A stretch of 64,000 bases of DNA from Campylobacter sp. US33a. Its GTDB lineage: Bacteria > Campylobacterota > Campylobacteria > Campylobacterales > Campylobacteraceae. Under the pieces are notes generated by a model. It did not search any database and had not been told where the DNA came from. It was given only the letters and a program-made list of their open reading frames with translations. Where the stretch lies: NCBI RefSeq assembly GCF_004378855.1, contig NZ_RYYL01000005.1:62001-126000 (forward strand), given 5' to 3'. The position numbers and the translations under genes are program-made. Shown one piece after another: positions 8,928-19,103 of this stretch; positions within the stretch are counted from its first letter, which is position 1, and the number at the start of each line of letters is the position of its first letter.

Positions 8928-10911
8928 AATCAACTCCTATTCTTTGGTTTAATGCTTTGTATTTTGGTTGCAACTCATAAGGCATTAAAGCGTGTTGAAT
9001 TTCATGACGACTCTTGCCTTCTGCCTCCATTTTTTCACGAATCGCATCCACTTCTGCTTGGCGCTTTTCACTTAAAGGATTTTCTATGATATTTCCTTTG
9101 GCACCGTATCCGCGGAATGCTGGCGGCATTTCCATTTTCATAATATCTAAATCCGCATACTCAACTCTTGGTAAAGTTTCACCTTCAACCCAATAAGTAA
9201 GCGTTCTTTTCATCCAATTTAAATCATCTCTTTTTGGATAATCTTCTCTATAATGTGCCCCACGGCTTTCAGTTCTAAGTAGTGCTCCATAAGCCACACA
9301 AAGAGCTATTTTAAGCATTCTTGGAACTCTATAAGCTTCTTCCAATTCTGGATTAGCGCAGTCAAGTTCTTTGCAGTGTACTTTTACATCTTGTGCATCT
9401 TTATAAAGTTTTTCAAGCTCATCTACAGCTTCTTTTAAGCCTTCGCCTGTTCTAAAGATAGCCACTTTATCCCACATGATTTCTTTCATTCTGTTTTTGA
9501 TTTCAAAAACATTATGTTTGCCTTCTTTGTCGGTTAATGATTTTAAATATTGGTATTCTTTTGACAAAAAGTCTTTTACGATATTAGTATCAATGATTTC
9601 GCCATTATTTTTACAATAATCTGCAAAATAATCTCCCACTATCATACCTGCAACAACAGTTTCAGCACATGAATTTCCGCCCAAACGATTAAAGCCGTGC
9701 ATATCCCAGCAAGCTGCTTCACCACAAGCAAAAAGACCATCTAGCCATTGACTTTCGCCCGTTGGTTTTGTTCTGATTCCACCCATAGAATAATGCTGCA
9801 TAGGTAAAACCGGTGCCCAACCTTTTGGACCTTCATCAGCTGGATCGATACCATTAAAAGTTTTACAAATATCTTGAACATCACGAAGATTTTTTTCTAC
9901 ATGCGCACGACCAAGAATTGAAATATCAAGCCATAAGTGATCTCCATAAGGACTTTTTACACCTTTACCTTTGCGAATATGCTCCATCATTCTACGACTT
10001 ACGACATCACGGCTTGCAAGTTCTTTTTTCTCTGGTTCATAATCTGGCATAAAACGATATCCATCCACATCACGCAAAATACCACCATCACCACGACAAC
10101 CTTCAGTAAGTAAAATTCCACTTGGCACAATAGGAGTTGGATGAAACTGCACTGCTTCCATATTTGAAAGTCTGCAAAGTCCTGTCTCAAGAGCAATGGC
10201 CGCACCTGTTCCCTCACAAATAACCGCATTAGTGGTTTGTTTATAAATTCTACCATAGCCACCTGTCGCTATCATAGTTCCCCTTGCCACATAAGCAATT
10301 AATTGTCCGTTAGTTAAATCCCTTGCAATAACACCTAAACATTTTTTACCATCATGAATGATTCTTACTGCTTCCATTCTATCGATGATTTTTACTTGGT
10401 GTTTAATTGCTTCATTTGCCACGCCATAAAGCATACAGTGTCCTGTTGCATCAGCTATAAAACAAGTTCTCCATTTTTTTGTTCCGCCAAAATCACGAGC
10501 GTTAATAAGTCCGTGTGCCTCATCTCTTTCTTTAATGGTTGTTTTTTGCGCATTGATTACAACCGTTCTTTCACCTTTTTTTACCCTAGTCCAAGGCACA
10601 CCCCAAGCCGCAAGCTCACGCACAGCTTTAGGAGCGGTTTGTGCAAACATCCTTGCTACTTCTTGATCACAGCCCCAGTCACTTCCTTTAACTGTATCTG
10701 CGAAGTGGAGATCTTCATTATCACCTTCTCCTTTAGCACCATTTCCCAAACTTGCTTGCATACCACCTTGCACCGCAGCTGAGTGAGATCTTTTTACCGG
10801 ACAAATACTTAAAAGCGTTACACTTTGACCGCTTTTTGCAACCTCAATAGCAGCTCTAAGACCTGCTAAACCGCCACCTATTACTAAAGCATCACTGTAT
10901 TGTATATTCAT
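8920..10911 (-). CDS. frdA: Fumarate reductase flavoprotein subunit
   Basis: Catalytic subunit reducing fumarate to succinate (possibly also the reverse reaction) at the cytoplasmic face of the inner membrane. The FAD-binding [10 protein letters not shown] motif is at 12-21, the covalent-FAD histidine is in SHSAAVQGG (about His43), and the active-site region [12 protein letters not shown] and Arg-containing RGDGGILR are intact. It is nearly identical to the C. jejuni FrdA that I remember. I chose the ATG at 10911 (MNIQYSDAL), which has GGAG 7 nt upstream; an ATG four codons earlier is possible. It overlaps the frdC end by 20 bp, so the three subunits are translationally coupled. Confidence 0.98.
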   Translation of the reverse strand: MNIQYSDALVIGGGLAGLRAAIEVAKSGQSVTLLSICPVKRSHSAAVQGGMQASLGNGAKGEGDNEDLHFADTVKGSDWGCDQEVARMFAQTAPKAVRELAAWGVPWTRVKKGERTVVINAQKTTIKERDEAHGLINARDFGGTKKWRTCFIADATGHCMLYGVANEAIKHQVKIIDRMEAVRIIHDGKKCLGVIARDLTNGQLIAYVARGTMIATGGYGRIYKQTTNAVICEGTGAAIALETGLCRLSNMEAVQFHPTPIVPSGILLTEGCRGDGGILRDVDGYRFMPDYEPEKKELASRDVVSRRMMEHIRKGKGVKSPYGDHLWLDISILGRAHVEKNLRDVQDICKTFNGIDPADEGPKGWAPVLPMQHYSMGGIRTKPTGESQWLDGLFACGEAACWDMHGFNRLGGNSCAETVVAGMIVGDYFADYCKNNGEIIDTNIVKDFLSKEYQYLKSLTDKEGKHNVFEIKNRMKEIMWDKVAIFRTGEGLKEAVDELEKLYKDAQDVKVHCKELDCANPELEEAYRVPRMLKIALCVAYGALLRTESRGAHYREDYPKRDDLNWMKRTLTYWVEGETLPRVEYADLDIMKMEMPPAFRGYGAKGNIIENPLSEKRQAEVDAIREKMEAEGKSRHEIQHALMPYELQPKYKALNQRIGVDYE

Positions 10912-11680
10912 AACTTGCTCCATTGTAGTTTTTTATCATTGCAGTTGTTTGATTTTGCTGATTTTGATAATTTTCATAACCAATTTTTGCAAAAGCCGCA
11001 AGACTTAATACACCTAGCACTAAGAAAAATACACTGATAACCCATTTAGCAGTTTTAAGTTTTTTACGACTTTCTTTGGCATTTTTACCCTCAAACCAGC
11101 CCCATTTTACACAAAGTCTATAAAGCCCAATACTTCCATGTAATTCAACACAAATCAATAAAACCACATAAAACAACCACATAAAATGGCTTACCACTCT
11201 CTCGCCTGACATATCACCACTGATTTTATCTGCATTTGTGATGATAAAAATCAAGTGTGCAGATCCCAAGAAAAACATAACAAAACCTGTAAAAGCTTGA
11301 ACCCACCAAAGTGAAGTATCGCCATGTTTCATAGTTTTACTATGAGTTCTTAAAAGTTGAAATTGACGAAAATTAATAGGAAATTTTCTCATCGCAAGCC
11401 CTGCATGAACAATAAAAATAATCAAAACACAGGCGGCCAAAAATGAGGTGATATAGCTCATCACTGGATTATCATAAACAAATTTTAATTCCAAAAAATG
11501 CACCACAGAATTAAAAAACTCTTCACTCACCAAAATCGTAGATACAAATATCATATGCACCCACATAAAAAGCCCTAAAAAAAGACCAGAAGCACTCTGG
11601 ATAAAATCCAGTTTCGCAGGCATCTTGCTTTTTTTGCCTTCAATGCTCTTACCTAGATAACCTTCGATAAGCTCACTCAT
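10892..11680 (-). CDS. frdC: Fumarate reductase cytochrome b subunit
   Basis: Membrane anchor carrying haem b, which oxidises menaquinol for FrdAB. The 262-residue protein shows about five membrane segments and the haem-ligand histidines expected of the epsilonproteobacterial dihaem type (for example [19 protein letters not shown] and HGSIGLYRL). Length and sequence resemble Wolinella/Campylobacter FrdC. It is the first gene of frdCAB, with an AAAAGGAG ribosome-binding site and a TATAAT promoter upstream. Confidence 0.96.
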   Translation of the reverse strand: MSELIEGYLGKSIEGKKSKMPAKLDFIQSASGLFLGLFMWVHMIFVSTILVSEEFFNSVVHFLELKFVYDNPVMSYITSFLAACVLIIFIVHAGLAMRKFPINFRQFQLLRTHSKTMKHGDTSLWWVQAFTGFVMFFLGSAHLIFIITNADKISGDMSGERVVSHFMWLFYVVLLICVELHGSIGLYRLCVKWGWFEGKNAKESRKKLKTAKWVISVFFLVLGVLSLAAFAKIGYENYQNQQNQTTAMIKNYNGASYEYTIQ

Positions 11681-11715
11681 TACCTCTCCTTTTAAATTAA
11701 AAATTTCGATATAGC

Positions 11716-11721
11716 ATTATA
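11716..11721 (-). promoter_or_regulatory. sigma-70 -10 box of the frdCAB operon
   Basis: TATAAT on the minus strand about 36 nt before the frdC ATG, in the AT-rich gap after lgt. Campylobacter promoters usually lack a clear -35, as here. Confidence 0.6.
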
Positions 11722-11733
11722 ATATGAAAGTCT

Positions 11734-12561
11734 TTATTTTTTTTTAAAAACATTATTTGTCCTTTTTAGGCTTACAAACAACAACAAACTTGCTACAAAC
11801 ATTAGCAAACTCAAAATCTGTCCCATACTCAAACCCAAAACAACAAATCCTATACCAAAATCAGGCTCACGATAAAATTCACATAAAAAGCGTGCTAAAG
11901 AATAAGCCATAGCATAAACCGCGATCAATTCTCCTTGTCTTTTTTGTATTTTTCTGAAAAAATATACTATCAAAAATACCACAAAACCCTCTAAAAATGC
12001 CTCGTAAAGTTGCGAAGGGTGTCTTAAAATTCCATCTACATAAATTCCCCAAGGCACATCAGTTACGCGTCCAAAAAGTTCTTGATTTAAAAAATTTCCA
12101 ATTCTTCCAAAAATATAACCAATAGGAACACTTAAAGCTACCAAATCAAGATATTTCCATACATTTTGTTTATATTTTTTGCAAAACAAAAGAGTTGCCA
12201 CTAAAAAACCCACAATGGCTCCATGATAACTCATTCCACGAATTCCAACAAATTCTCCGTTAATATAAGGATTAAAAATTTGCCAAGGATGAGTTAAATA
12301 CCATAAAGTATTTGCATCATAAATTAGAATATAACCAAGTCTTGCTCCTAAAATAACACCTATTTCAACCCAAATAAAGTAATTATCCAACATTGTATTT
12401 GAAATATCAAATTGATCTTTTTTTACAAAATATTTTGCTATAAATAAAGCTACAAGTAAGGCCAATACATACATAATTCCATACCAATAGACCTTAAAAT
12501 CAAACAAAGTAAAAGCCACTACATTAAATTCAGAATAAATATTTTGCCAATTTTGTATCAT
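11734..12561 (-). CDS. lgt: Prolipoprotein diacylglyceryl transferase
   Basis: Inner-membrane enzyme that transfers diacylglycerol from phosphatidylglycerol to the lipobox cysteine of prolipoproteins, the first step of lipoprotein maturation. The 275-residue protein has seven hydrophobic segments and the Lgt signature [14 protein letters not shown], plus the catalytic histidine in [11 protein letters not shown]. The start is the ATG at 12561, preceded by AGGAC. A lipoprotein gene is divergent on the other side, a likely coincidence of context, although mapA and flgP in this window are also Lgt substrates. Confidence 0.96.
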   Translation of the reverse strand: MIQNWQNIYSEFNVVAFTLFDFKVYWYGIMYVLALLVALFIAKYFVKKDQFDISNTMLDNYFIWVEIGVILGARLGYILIYDANTLWYLTHPWQIFNPYINGEFVGIRGMSYHGAIVGFLVATLLFCKKYKQNVWKYLDLVALSVPIGYIFGRIGNFLNQELFGRVTDVPWGIYVDGILRHPSQLYEAFLEGFVVFLIVYFFRKIQKRQGELIAVYAMAYSLARFLCEFYREPDFGIGFVVLGLSMGQILSLLMFVASLLLFVSLKRTNNVFKKK

Positions 12562-12622
12562 AAAAAAGTCCTAATTTTGGGTATAAAGAGTAAAAATATA
12601 TCAAAAAAAACTTTAATCTTGC

Positions 12623-12628
12623 TATAAT
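12623..12628 (+). promoter_or_regulatory. Extended -10 promoter for the lipoprotein gene
   Basis: TTGCTATAAT on the plus strand is a TGn-extended -10 about 34 nt before the ATG. Confidence 0.55.
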
Positions 12629-12661
12629 TAAAATTTTAATTTTCAGTATAAAAGGTCAATG

Positions 12662-13564
12662 ATGAAAAAAATTTTACTTTCAAGCGCTGCTGCATTTTTA
12701 CTTATATCTTGTAGCAATACAAGTTCACAATTTATTAATGTTTCTTTGCCTAATTTCAAACCCTTAGCACCAACGCAAATAACAACACCGCAAAGCAATA
12801 TCGCTATTAATTTTAGCACAATAGAAATAGAGCAAAATAATAATTATTCAGATTATTTCCAAAATTCTATATTAAAAATCAGATTAGACAAAGAAATTGA
12901 GCTTCTAAAACAAAATACAGAAGAACAAATTAAAACTATATTAGCACTTAAAGGTTATAAAATAGACAACACTTCAAATGCACCCTATTCTCTAAAAGGT
13001 AAAATTATCGTTTTTATACAAGAAGATAATATCGAAAAATCAAGCACCTGGCTCAATGGAGAATCTGTAAATTCAACACTTAGTCTTAGTTTTAAGGCAA
13101 AAATAGACTTTGTCGATAACACTAACGCACAAAATTACACAGAATTTAGCTCTAATACTAATTTGGATTCCTCCATACATCTTGTATATCCTATCAAAAG
13201 TGGCGAGGGAGTTAATATATTTAAAACAACCATTAGCACCGTTCCAACACAACTAAATAGAGGCTTAGAAAAACCTGCTTTTGAAATTGATAAAACCTTT
13301 TTAACCTTTTACAAAAATACACTCGATACCTTATATAATAAAATGCCTCAAGCCACCTCAATGCCAACACCTACACAAACGCTTGATAATAACACAAGTA
13401 AAAATTTGGAATTTAATGAATTTACACCTTTGGAATTTAACGAAATTCAAGAGGATAAAACCTTGCAAAATCCTTTAGATTTACAAAAACAAATTCCAGA
13501 GAATAACAACAGCACCATTCCACAAATGGATAAAAATACAAGCGATATTTTCATCTTTGAATAA
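12662..13564 (+). CDS. Outer-envelope lipoprotein, possibly HpaA-like
   Basis: A lipoprotein of about 300 residues. The signal peptide MKKILLSSAAAFLLISC ends in a lipobox with Cys at about 17. The middle (about 45-215) is mixed alpha/beta with the stretch IKTILALKGYKI, which recalls the Helicobacter HpaA family (flagellar-sheath adhesin-type lipoproteins); this resemblance is by eye only. The C-terminal 80 residues are low-complexity, rich in Asn, Thr, Pro and Gln, with repeated EFNE and FTPLEFNEI units. I chose the second of two tandem ATGs (12662) because AAAGG is 6 nt upstream; 12659 is the alternative. It abuts the convergent PilO-like gene with no gap. Confidence 0.8.
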   Translation: MKKILLSSAAAFLLISCSNTSSQFINVSLPNFKPLAPTQITTPQSNIAINFSTIEIEQNNNYSDYFQNSILKIRLDKEIELLKQNTEEQIKTILALKGYKIDNTSNAPYSLKGKIIVFIQEDNIEKSSTWLNGESVNSTLSLSFKAKIDFVDNTNAQNYTEFSSNTNLDSSIHLVYPIKSGEGVNIFKTTISTVPTQLNRGLEKPAFEIDKTFLTFYKNTLDTLYNKMPQATSMPTPTQTLDNNTSKNLEFNEFTPLEFNEIQEDKTLQNPLDLQKQIPENNNSTIPQMDKNTSDIFIFE

Positions 13565-14089
13565 TTATTTTTGTGTGGAGTAAATTTTTACCAAAAACTC
13601 CACATCAATCTTATTTCCAGAAGCATTTAAAATTATAGGATAACTGATTTTGGCAACATTTTTGTATTGATTTAAATCTTTAAAAAATTTATTAAGCATT
13701 TGAGGATTATCAATCGTGGAACTAACATTAAGCTCTTCCACCAAATAAGCCTCTCTTTCAACTCCATGTGCCTTTTTTAAACGCACATCTTGAAAATAAT
13801 TCTTTAAAAATTCAATAAAATCTTGCTGATTAAAAGCTGTATTAAACTGATTTAAGGTAAAATTGTTCTCCTCTTTTAATATTTCCACTCTTTGTTTACT
13901 CACTTGCAATTTCGCCAAAAAATTATCATTCAATTTTTGCTGATTATTTAACTTATAATTAGCCATTTTATAATCTTTTAATGCAGGTAACAACAACAAA
14001 ACAATCAGTAAAGAACACAATGCTATAAAGCTCAAAACATAAGCAACAAGCTTAACAAAATTTAATTCTTCTAAACTCTTATCTTTCAT
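13565..14089 (-). CDS. PilO-like single-pass membrane protein
   Basis: A 174-residue protein with a short cytoplasmic N-terminus, one membrane segment (about residues 12-32, SFIALCSLLIVLLLLPAL) and a periplasmic coiled-coil followed by a small alpha/beta domain. This size and layout match PilO/GspM proteins, which form periplasmic dimers linking the inner-membrane platform of type IV pili and type II secretion to the outer membrane. It is the third gene of a three-gene set ordered like pilM-pilN-pilO and overlaps the second by 11 bp. The sequence is diverged, so the assignment rests on architecture and order. The system served is unknown. Confidence 0.55.
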   Translation of the reverse strand: MKDKSLEELNFVKLVAYVLSFIALCSLLIVLLLLPALKDYKMANYKLNNQQKLNDNFLAKLQVSKQRVEILKEENNFTLNQFNTAFNQQDFIEFLKNYFQDVRLKKAHGVEREAYLVEELNVSSTIDNPQMLNKFFKDLNQYKNVAKISYPIILNASGNKIDVEFLVKIYSTQK

Positions 14090-14615
14090 TATCTAACCTT
14101 ATAGTTTCTTCATTAACGCTAACAAATCTATACCAACCATTTTTCAAACGATAAAAACTTGTTTTACTCTCATCAAATACACTTTTTAATGGAGTTTCTA
14201 TCAACAAAGAAAACATTTCTTTAGTGGGAGTAATTCCACTAAGTCTTAAATAATGACGATTGATATTAAGCTCATCAAGTTTAATTCCGTTAGTTTTGAC
14301 AATCAAATCAAAAAGGTTAGCAATATCATAACGCAATTTTTCATTATCACCTTCTTTACCATTAATACTTAATGCCAAACCCTTTTGATCACTCAATAAA
14401 ACAAATAATTTTTCATTCTCATCGATGGAATTTTGTATGGTGATTAATTCTTGTTTTTTTTGCTCTATATGTGATAAGATAAAACTGGTTTTAATATAAA
14501 TAAATAAATAAATAAATACAATAAATCCCGCTCCAAAGAAAAAAAATACCATCCAAATTCTTAAAAATAAGCTAAAAACTGGTTTAATTTTCGGTTTTAC
14601 AAAACTATAAGTCAT
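14079..14615 (-). CDS. PilN-like single-pass membrane protein
   Basis: A 178-residue protein with a basic cytoplasmic N-terminus (VKPKIKPVFS), one membrane segment (about 15-42) and a coiled coil (HIEQKKQELITIQNSIDENEK) leading to a ferredoxin-like-sized periplasmic domain. This is the PilN/GspL-C layout. It overlaps the upstream PilM-like gene by 4 bp and the downstream PilO-like gene by 11 bp, implying translational coupling and a stoichiometric complex. It lacks anything diagnostic beyond architecture. Confidence 0.55.
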   Translation of the reverse strand: MTYSFVKPKIKPVFSLFLRIWMVFFFFGAGFIVFIYLFIYIKTSFILSHIEQKKQELITIQNSIDENEKLFVLLSDQKGLALSINGKEGDNEKLRYDIANLFDLIVKTNGIKLDELNINRHYLRLSGITPTKEMFSLLIETPLKSVFDESKTSFYRLKNGWYRFVSVNEETIRLDNER

Positions 14616-15541
14616 ATCTTAAGCTCCTTACGCATAAGCTCATTCATCAACTCTAAAGTATCAACTTTAATCACCTGAGGAGTGAGAAAAATTTCATTTT
14701 CTATATATTCTAAAGTGGCTTTTGAAATATTTTCATTATCAAAAATCACAAATTCATCAATAAAATTACTCTTATAGTTAGGATTATTATAAAATTCTTC
14801 TATGCTAGAAATAATATAACGACAAACCACCATATCATTTCCAAAATCTTCAAGCTTTTCGTTTTGTTGTTGCTCCTCTAAATGCTCCAACTTATCCTTA
14901 AGCATACTATCGAGCTCTTTTACATCATACTCTTCATCAATACTAAATTCTAAGCCTTCTTCTATGGCTTCATTTTTATCATCAGAAATAATTTCTGGAA
15001 ATTCTTTCATACGAGTTTCAAAAAAACTTCCAAATACCACTTTATTTGCTTTAAAAATAACCACAGCAATACAATCACTATGCTTATAAATACAAAGAGT
15101 TATCAAATCTTTATTTAAAATTTTTTCTTTTTTAACACAATAATGCAATAAAGCAAAAGGTGAAAATATAAAATCCACCCCTCCGCCAGTAAATATTTTT
15201 TTATACTGTTCTATGCTTTTTAAAGAAGCGTAAATTTGCATATTTTCTATATTTAAATACTGAATATTTTTCATTTCATTTTGCTTATTTGTATTATGAA
15301 TGCTTTCCAAAAATATCCCTTGCGATACATCTGAAAAAAACACAGAAATATAATAAAGCTGCGTATTTTTTATAAGACTTTGAATATAAGCTATTAATCT
15401 ATCTTGAGAATCAAAAGTTTTTTCATCCATTTCTATAATTTGACCATTTTTGACACTATGGGTGCGGACAATGTTATTTCTTTCTTCCAAAATAACACAT
15501 ATTAATAATTGGTGCATAAATCTTCTTAGAGAAAAAAACAT
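14612..15541 (-). CDS. PilM-like cytoplasmic protein (degenerate actin fold?)
   Basis: A 309-residue soluble protein without signal peptide. The beta-rich pattern (LLICVILEERNNIV, LYYISVFFSDV, LITLCIYKHSDCIAVVIFKANKVVFG) resembles the strand order of actin/ASKHA-fold proteins such as PilM and the cytoplasmic half of GspL, with an acidic insert around 185-225. Position and translational coupling with two single-pass membrane proteins give a PilM-PilN-PilO order. An AAGGAAT ribosome-binding site overlaps the stop of the upstream acyltransferase gene, so the operon continues from miaB. ATP-binding motifs are not clear, so it may be a structural remnant of the fold. Confidence 0.5.
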   Translation of the reverse strand: MFFSLRRFMHQLLICVILEERNNIVRTHSVKNGQIIEMDEKTFDSQDRLIAYIQSLIKNTQLYYISVFFSDVSQGIFLESIHNTNKQNEMKNIQYLNIENMQIYASLKSIEQYKKIFTGGGVDFIFSPFALLHYCVKKEKILNKDLITLCIYKHSDCIAVVIFKANKVVFGSFFETRMKEFPEIISDDKNEAIEEGLEFSIDEEYDVKELDSMLKDKLEHLEEQQQNEKLEDFGNDMVVCRYIISSIEEFYNNPNYKSNFIDEFVIFDNENISKATLEYIENEIFLTPQVIKVDTLELMNELMRKELKI

Positions 15542-15543
15542 TT

Positions 15544-16179
15544 TTATTCCTTATTTTTGAAACCATCCATTTGATACATCATATCAAAATTTATCTGAAT
15601 TCTTTTTTTAGCCTCGTCAATATCCAAATTTTCCACTTCTATAGGCTCTGAAATTCTATAAACAATCTTACTAAAAGGCTTAGGCAAAATCATCCTATCC
15701 CAGCTTTTAAATTCCCAATACGCACTTGCTTCATAATTAAGCAATAAAATCTTCACTTTACATTTTTGCGCTAAAGCAATACAACCATCTGCAATACCAT
15801 GATAAGGCCCACGAGGACCATCGGGAGTAATAACTACATCGTCTTTTTTATCCAAAACTTTAAAAGCCTCCCTTAAGGCTGAAATAGCTCCTTTTGAAGA
15901 GCTTCCTCTGATAGTATTTATTTTAAAAAATTCTATATTTTTTGCAATCAAATCCCCATCTTTATGATGAGAAATCATCACATAAGCTTTTTTACCTTTT
16001 TTTTCAAAATACCTAAATGCAAAAGGCATCAAAGCCAATCTACCATGCCAAAATAAAATCACAAAAGGGGTATCATCGAGTTTTTGTCCCAAATACTCTT
16101 TCTTGCAAGTTAGAAAAATTAGCCATTGTAAAATATAAATTCCAAAGGCTAAAAATGAATATTTAAATGATTTCCCCAT
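15544..16179 (-). CDS. Lysophospholipid acyltransferase-like protein (DUF374)
   Basis: A roughly 211-residue membrane-associated acyltransferase-like protein. A hydrophobic N-terminus ([17 protein letters not shown]) is followed by the LPLAT-type HxxxxD (SHHKDGD) and PDGPRGP motifs typical of DUF374. Family members are assumed to acylate lipids of the envelope; the substrate is unknown. I chose ATG at 16179 ([10 protein letters not shown]); an upstream ATG at 16206 in frame lies deeper inside miaB. The gene overlaps miaB by 17 bp and is part of the HP0268-like/miaB/acyltransferase/PilMNO-like operon. Confidence 0.82.
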   Translation of the reverse strand: MGKSFKYSFLAFGIYILQWLIFLTCKKEYLGQKLDDTPFVILFWHGRLALMPFAFRYFEKKGKKAYVMISHHKDGDLIAKNIEFFKINTIRGSSSKGAISALREAFKVLDKKDDVVITPDGPRGPYHGIADGCIALAQKCKVKILLLNYEASAYWEFKSWDRMILPKPFSKIVYRISEPIEVENLDIDEAKKRIQINFDMMYQMDGFKNKE

Positions 16180-17461
16180 ACAGCACCATACGCTTTGCAT
16201 TTGCAATTTTTACTTTGCAAATTTTACCCAATAATTCCTCACTGCCTTTAACTTGCACTAAAAAATTATTATCCGTTCTACCTGCCACAGCCCCATCAGC
16301 ACGCAATTCTTCAAACAACACTTCAAATTCTTTACCTTCTTGTTTTGGCATAATTTCATCTAAAATTTGCGTGTGTCTTTCTTGCAAATATGTTAGTCTT
16401 AAGGAAGCAATATCATCAGGAATTTGATTTGGCATAGTGGCAGCCTTTGTTAAAGGGCGTTTGGAGTATTTAAAAGAAAAAATTTGCTCAAAATGCACTT
16501 TCTCAATCACATCCATTGTATCTTCAAAATCTTTTTCATTTTCACCCGGAAAAGCAACAATGATATCCGTAGAAATGCTTACTTTAGGACATAAAGAACG
16601 AAGTTTTAATGCACGATCTAAATACCATTCTTTCGTATAGCCTCTTTTCATAGCCTTTAAAATTTCACTTGATCCGCTTTGTAAAGGCATATGCATTGAT
16701 TTACAAATTTTAGGATTTTTTGAAAAAACATCTAAAAATTTATCATCCATATGCAAAGGATGTGGACTAGTAAAACGAATGCGTTCTAAGCCTTCTATCT
16801 CACTTAAACGCTCCAATAAATCTGAAAAATCCATCTTTTCATGCGAATTTGAAAATCTTTTTCCATAATTATTTACATTTTGCCCAAGTAAAAAAATCTC
16901 CTTTGCACCTTTTTCTACGGCTTTTTTAGCCTCATTAAAAATAATACTAAAAGGTATAGAAATTTCATCACCTCTAGTGTGCGGAACTATACAATAAGTG
17001 CAGTGCTTATCACAACCTATGGAAATATTAATATAAGTTTTATAAAGACTATTTCTAAAATCCGCAAAAGCAAAATCACTTTCATCATAATCAATATCTA
17101 CACCCAAGAATTTTGGAGTATGAATGGCCTTTGTTATTTTTGAAATATTACGCGCACCCAAAACAAAATCCACACTTGGTGCACGCTTAAAAATTTCCTT
17201 ACCTAAATGCGAAGCCGTACAACCGCAAACTCCAATTTTTGCTCCTGCTTTTTTTACCTTATCAAAAGCACCCACTTCAGAAAAAAGCTTATGAACAGGT
17301 TTTTCACGCACCGAACAAGTATTGATTAAAATCAAGTCTGCATCTTTAATATCTTGCGTTAAAGAGTAATTTTCTTTTTGAGTAAGCTCTGCAATCATGT
17401 GCTCTGAATCCCTTACATTCATCGCACAACCCAAAGTTTGAATAAAAAGTTTCTTGCTCAA
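16163..17461 (-). CDS. miaB: tRNA 2-methylthioadenosine synthase MiaB
   Basis: Radical SAM methylthiotransferase that converts i6A37 to ms2i6A37 in tRNAs reading UNN codons. The N-terminal cluster cysteines are in [16 protein letters not shown] and GVCGC, the radical SAM motif is GCDKHCTYC, and a C-terminal TRAM domain ends in [15 protein letters not shown]. The 432-residue length is normal. It overlaps the upstream HP0268-like gene by 4 bp. Confidence 0.96.
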   Translation of the reverse strand: MSKKLFIQTLGCAMNVRDSEHMIAELTQKENYSLTQDIKDADLILINTCSVREKPVHKLFSEVGAFDKVKKAGAKIGVCGCTASHLGKEIFKRAPSVDFVLGARNISKITKAIHTPKFLGVDIDYDESDFAFADFRNSLYKTYINISIGCDKHCTYCIVPHTRGDEISIPFSIIFNEAKKAVEKGAKEIFLLGQNVNNYGKRFSNSHEKMDFSDLLERLSEIEGLERIRFTSPHPLHMDDKFLDVFSKNPKICKSMHMPLQSGSSEILKAMKRGYTKEWYLDRALKLRSLCPKVSISTDIIVAFPGENEKDFEDTMDVIEKVHFEQIFSFKYSKRPLTKAATMPNQIPDDIASLRLTYLQERHTQILDEIMPKQEGKEFEVLFEELRADGAVAGRTDNNFLVQVKGSEELLGKICKVKIANAKRMVLYGEII

Positions 17462-17700
17462 AGAATATGCACCTCATACATAAAATCTCCATCATCAAGT
17501 CCATATCTAATTGTTCTATGATAAACACACAAACCTTTTTTTTCAAAATGTTCTATTAAAGCAATTAACTGTTTATGCGAATTATCTTTGTCAAAATAAA
17601 AAAACTTTTGTCCTTCTTGCTCCACCGCTGCCTCAATTTTATCCAAACCAATACTTTTTGGCTTTTCATTTACTAAAGTTCTTGCTAATTTCAACTCCAT
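17458..17700 (-). CDS. HP0268-family small protein
   Basis: An 80-residue protein aligning over its whole length, by eye, with Helicobacter pylori HP0268 ([13 protein letters not shown] against [22 protein letters not shown] against DFLYELHII). HP0268 has been reported as a small nicking endonuclease/nucleotide-binding protein; whether that activity is physiological is unclear. It is the first gene of the miaB operon, overlaps miaB by 4 bp and is divergent from nusA. Confidence 0.8.
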   Translation of the reverse strand: MELKLARTLVNEKPKSIGLDKIEAAVEQEGQKFFYFDKDNSHKQLIALIEHFEKKGLCVYHRTIRYGLDDGDFMYEVHIL

Positions 17701-17779
17701 GATTTTTCCTTAATATATTAAAATCTGCAATTTTATCAAATTTTACATTTAATTAAACTTATTAAAAGGCTTATTTTAT

Positions 17780-17785
17780 TATAAT
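17780..17785 (+). promoter_or_regulatory. sigma-70 -10 box of nusA
   Basis: TATAAT in the gap between the divergent HP0268-like gene and nusA, about 48 nt before the nusA ATG, preceded by T-rich sequence in the usual Campylobacter style. Confidence 0.55.
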
Positions 17786-17833
17786 TTTAGTCTTCAATCT
17801 TTGAAAATCCCAAAAACAAAAGGTTTTAATGTT

Positions 17834-18925
17834 ATGGAAAAAATTGCAGATATTATAGAATCTATTGCCAATGAAAAAAATTTACCCTTAGAAAATGTCA
17901 AAGAGAAGGTTATCAAAGCTTTGACAAATACGGCAAAAAAAATATATGGAGAAAATTATGATTTTTTTGTCGATCCTAAGAATTTACAACTTTATCAAAA
18001 AATTACCGTTATTGATGACAATGATGAAAGATTGCAAAATGAAAACAATGAAAGTTTTATTTCTTTAAGCAAAGCAAAACAAGAAGCAATCGAGGTTGAA
18101 ATCGGTGATGAATTAACCTATGAATGCTCTTTAGAAAATTTAGGCAGAACTGCTGCAAATACTTTACATAAAGAACTTGAATATAACATTCAAAAATTAC
18201 TTGAAGAAACAATTTTTGAAAAATATCAAAAAATGTGTGGAAAAATGGTATTTGGAAGCGTGGTGCGCGTGGATAGCGAAGAAAATACCTTTATAGAAAT
18301 CGATGAATTGCGTGCCTTTTTACCAAGAAAAAATCGTATCAAAGGTGAAAAATTCAAAGTAGGAGATGTAGTAAAATCAGTCATCAGACGCGTATATAGG
18401 GATAAAAACTCGGGTATAAAAATAGAATTAAGCAGGACTAGTCCAAAATTTTTAGAAGCCCTACTTGAATCTGAAGTCCCAGAAATTAAAGATGGTTTTG
18501 TCAAAATTTGTGCTAGTGCAAGAATTCCGGGAGAGAGAGCAAAAATCGTCCTAATGAGTAATAATCCCAACATAGATGCCATAGGTTCGACAGTTGGTGT
18601 TAAAGGGGTGAGAATAAATGCCGTAAGTGGGGAGCTTCATGGGGAAAATATAGATTGTATTGAGTACTGCAACGAAGATGCTTTGCTTATTTCAAGAGCT
18701 CTAGCACCTGCAATCATTAGCTCAGTGCAAATTGAAGATAAAAAAGCCATTGCAACCTTAAACAGCGAACAAAAAAGCAAAGCTATCGGCAAAAATGGTA
18801 TTAATATTCGCCTAGCTTCGATGCTTACAGGCTATGAAATAGAATTAAACGAAAACAAAATTCAAAGCAGCGATAACTCACAAAATGAAGTCTTTAAGAA
18901 TTTACAGGATTTGTTTAAAAATTAA
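17834..18925 (+). CDS. nusA: Transcription termination/antitermination factor NusA
   Basis: RNA-polymerase-binding factor that promotes pausing and modulates termination and antitermination. The protein has about 363 residues: an N-terminal RNAP-binding domain (1-125), an S1 domain (about 135-200, GSVVRVDSEEN...FLPRKNRI), and KH1/KH2 with GVRINAVSGELHGENIDCIEY and SKAIGKNGINIRLAS. The C-terminal acidic repeats of E. coli NusA are absent, as expected in this group. I chose ATG at 17834 (MEKIADIIES); a TTG at 17801 is in frame but lacks a ribosome-binding site. Confidence 0.96.
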   Translation: MEKIADIIESIANEKNLPLENVKEKVIKALTNTAKKIYGENYDFFVDPKNLQLYQKITVIDDNDERLQNENNESFISLSKAKQEAIEVEIGDELTYECSLENLGRTAANTLHKELEYNIQKLLEETIFEKYQKMCGKMVFGSVVRVDSEENTFIEIDELRAFLPRKNRIKGEKFKVGDVVKSVIRRVYRDKNSGIKIELSRTSPKFLEALLESEVPEIKDGFVKICASARIPGERAKIVLMSNNPNIDAIGSTVGVKGVRINAVSGELHGENIDCIEYCNEDALLISRALAPAIISSVQIEDKKAIATLNSEQKSKAIGKNGINIRLASMLTGYEIELNENKIQSSDNSQNEVFKNLQDLFKN

Positions 18926-18980
18926 ATAAATATGACAAGCTATATTTATGAGTTCATCTATATGATTAGTTTTTTTATAA

Positions 18981-19103
18981 AAACGATTTTGTAATACAAC
19001 TAATCACAGATACAAAAGATTTCAAAAATTTCAGCGATTAAAAAGAGTTGAAGAAGAGACACAAGATATATCAAAGCTGGTTCTTTTTTTTGATGAAGAC
19101 TAA
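18981..19103 (+). pseudogene. Possible 3' remnant of an unidentified gene
   Basis: After nusA an open frame without any start codon encodes about 40 residues ending in ETQDISKLVLFFDED, which reads like a genuine C-terminus. It begins after an in-frame stop at 18978 and ends inside the 3' end of the convergent toxin gene. It may be the tail of a gene replaced when the toxin-antitoxin pair arrived. The family is not recognised. Confidence 0.25.

Noticed and set aside
16167-16640. Plus-strand frames opposite miaB
   Set aside because: They are antisense shadows of a gene with clear motifs, without ribosome-binding sites.
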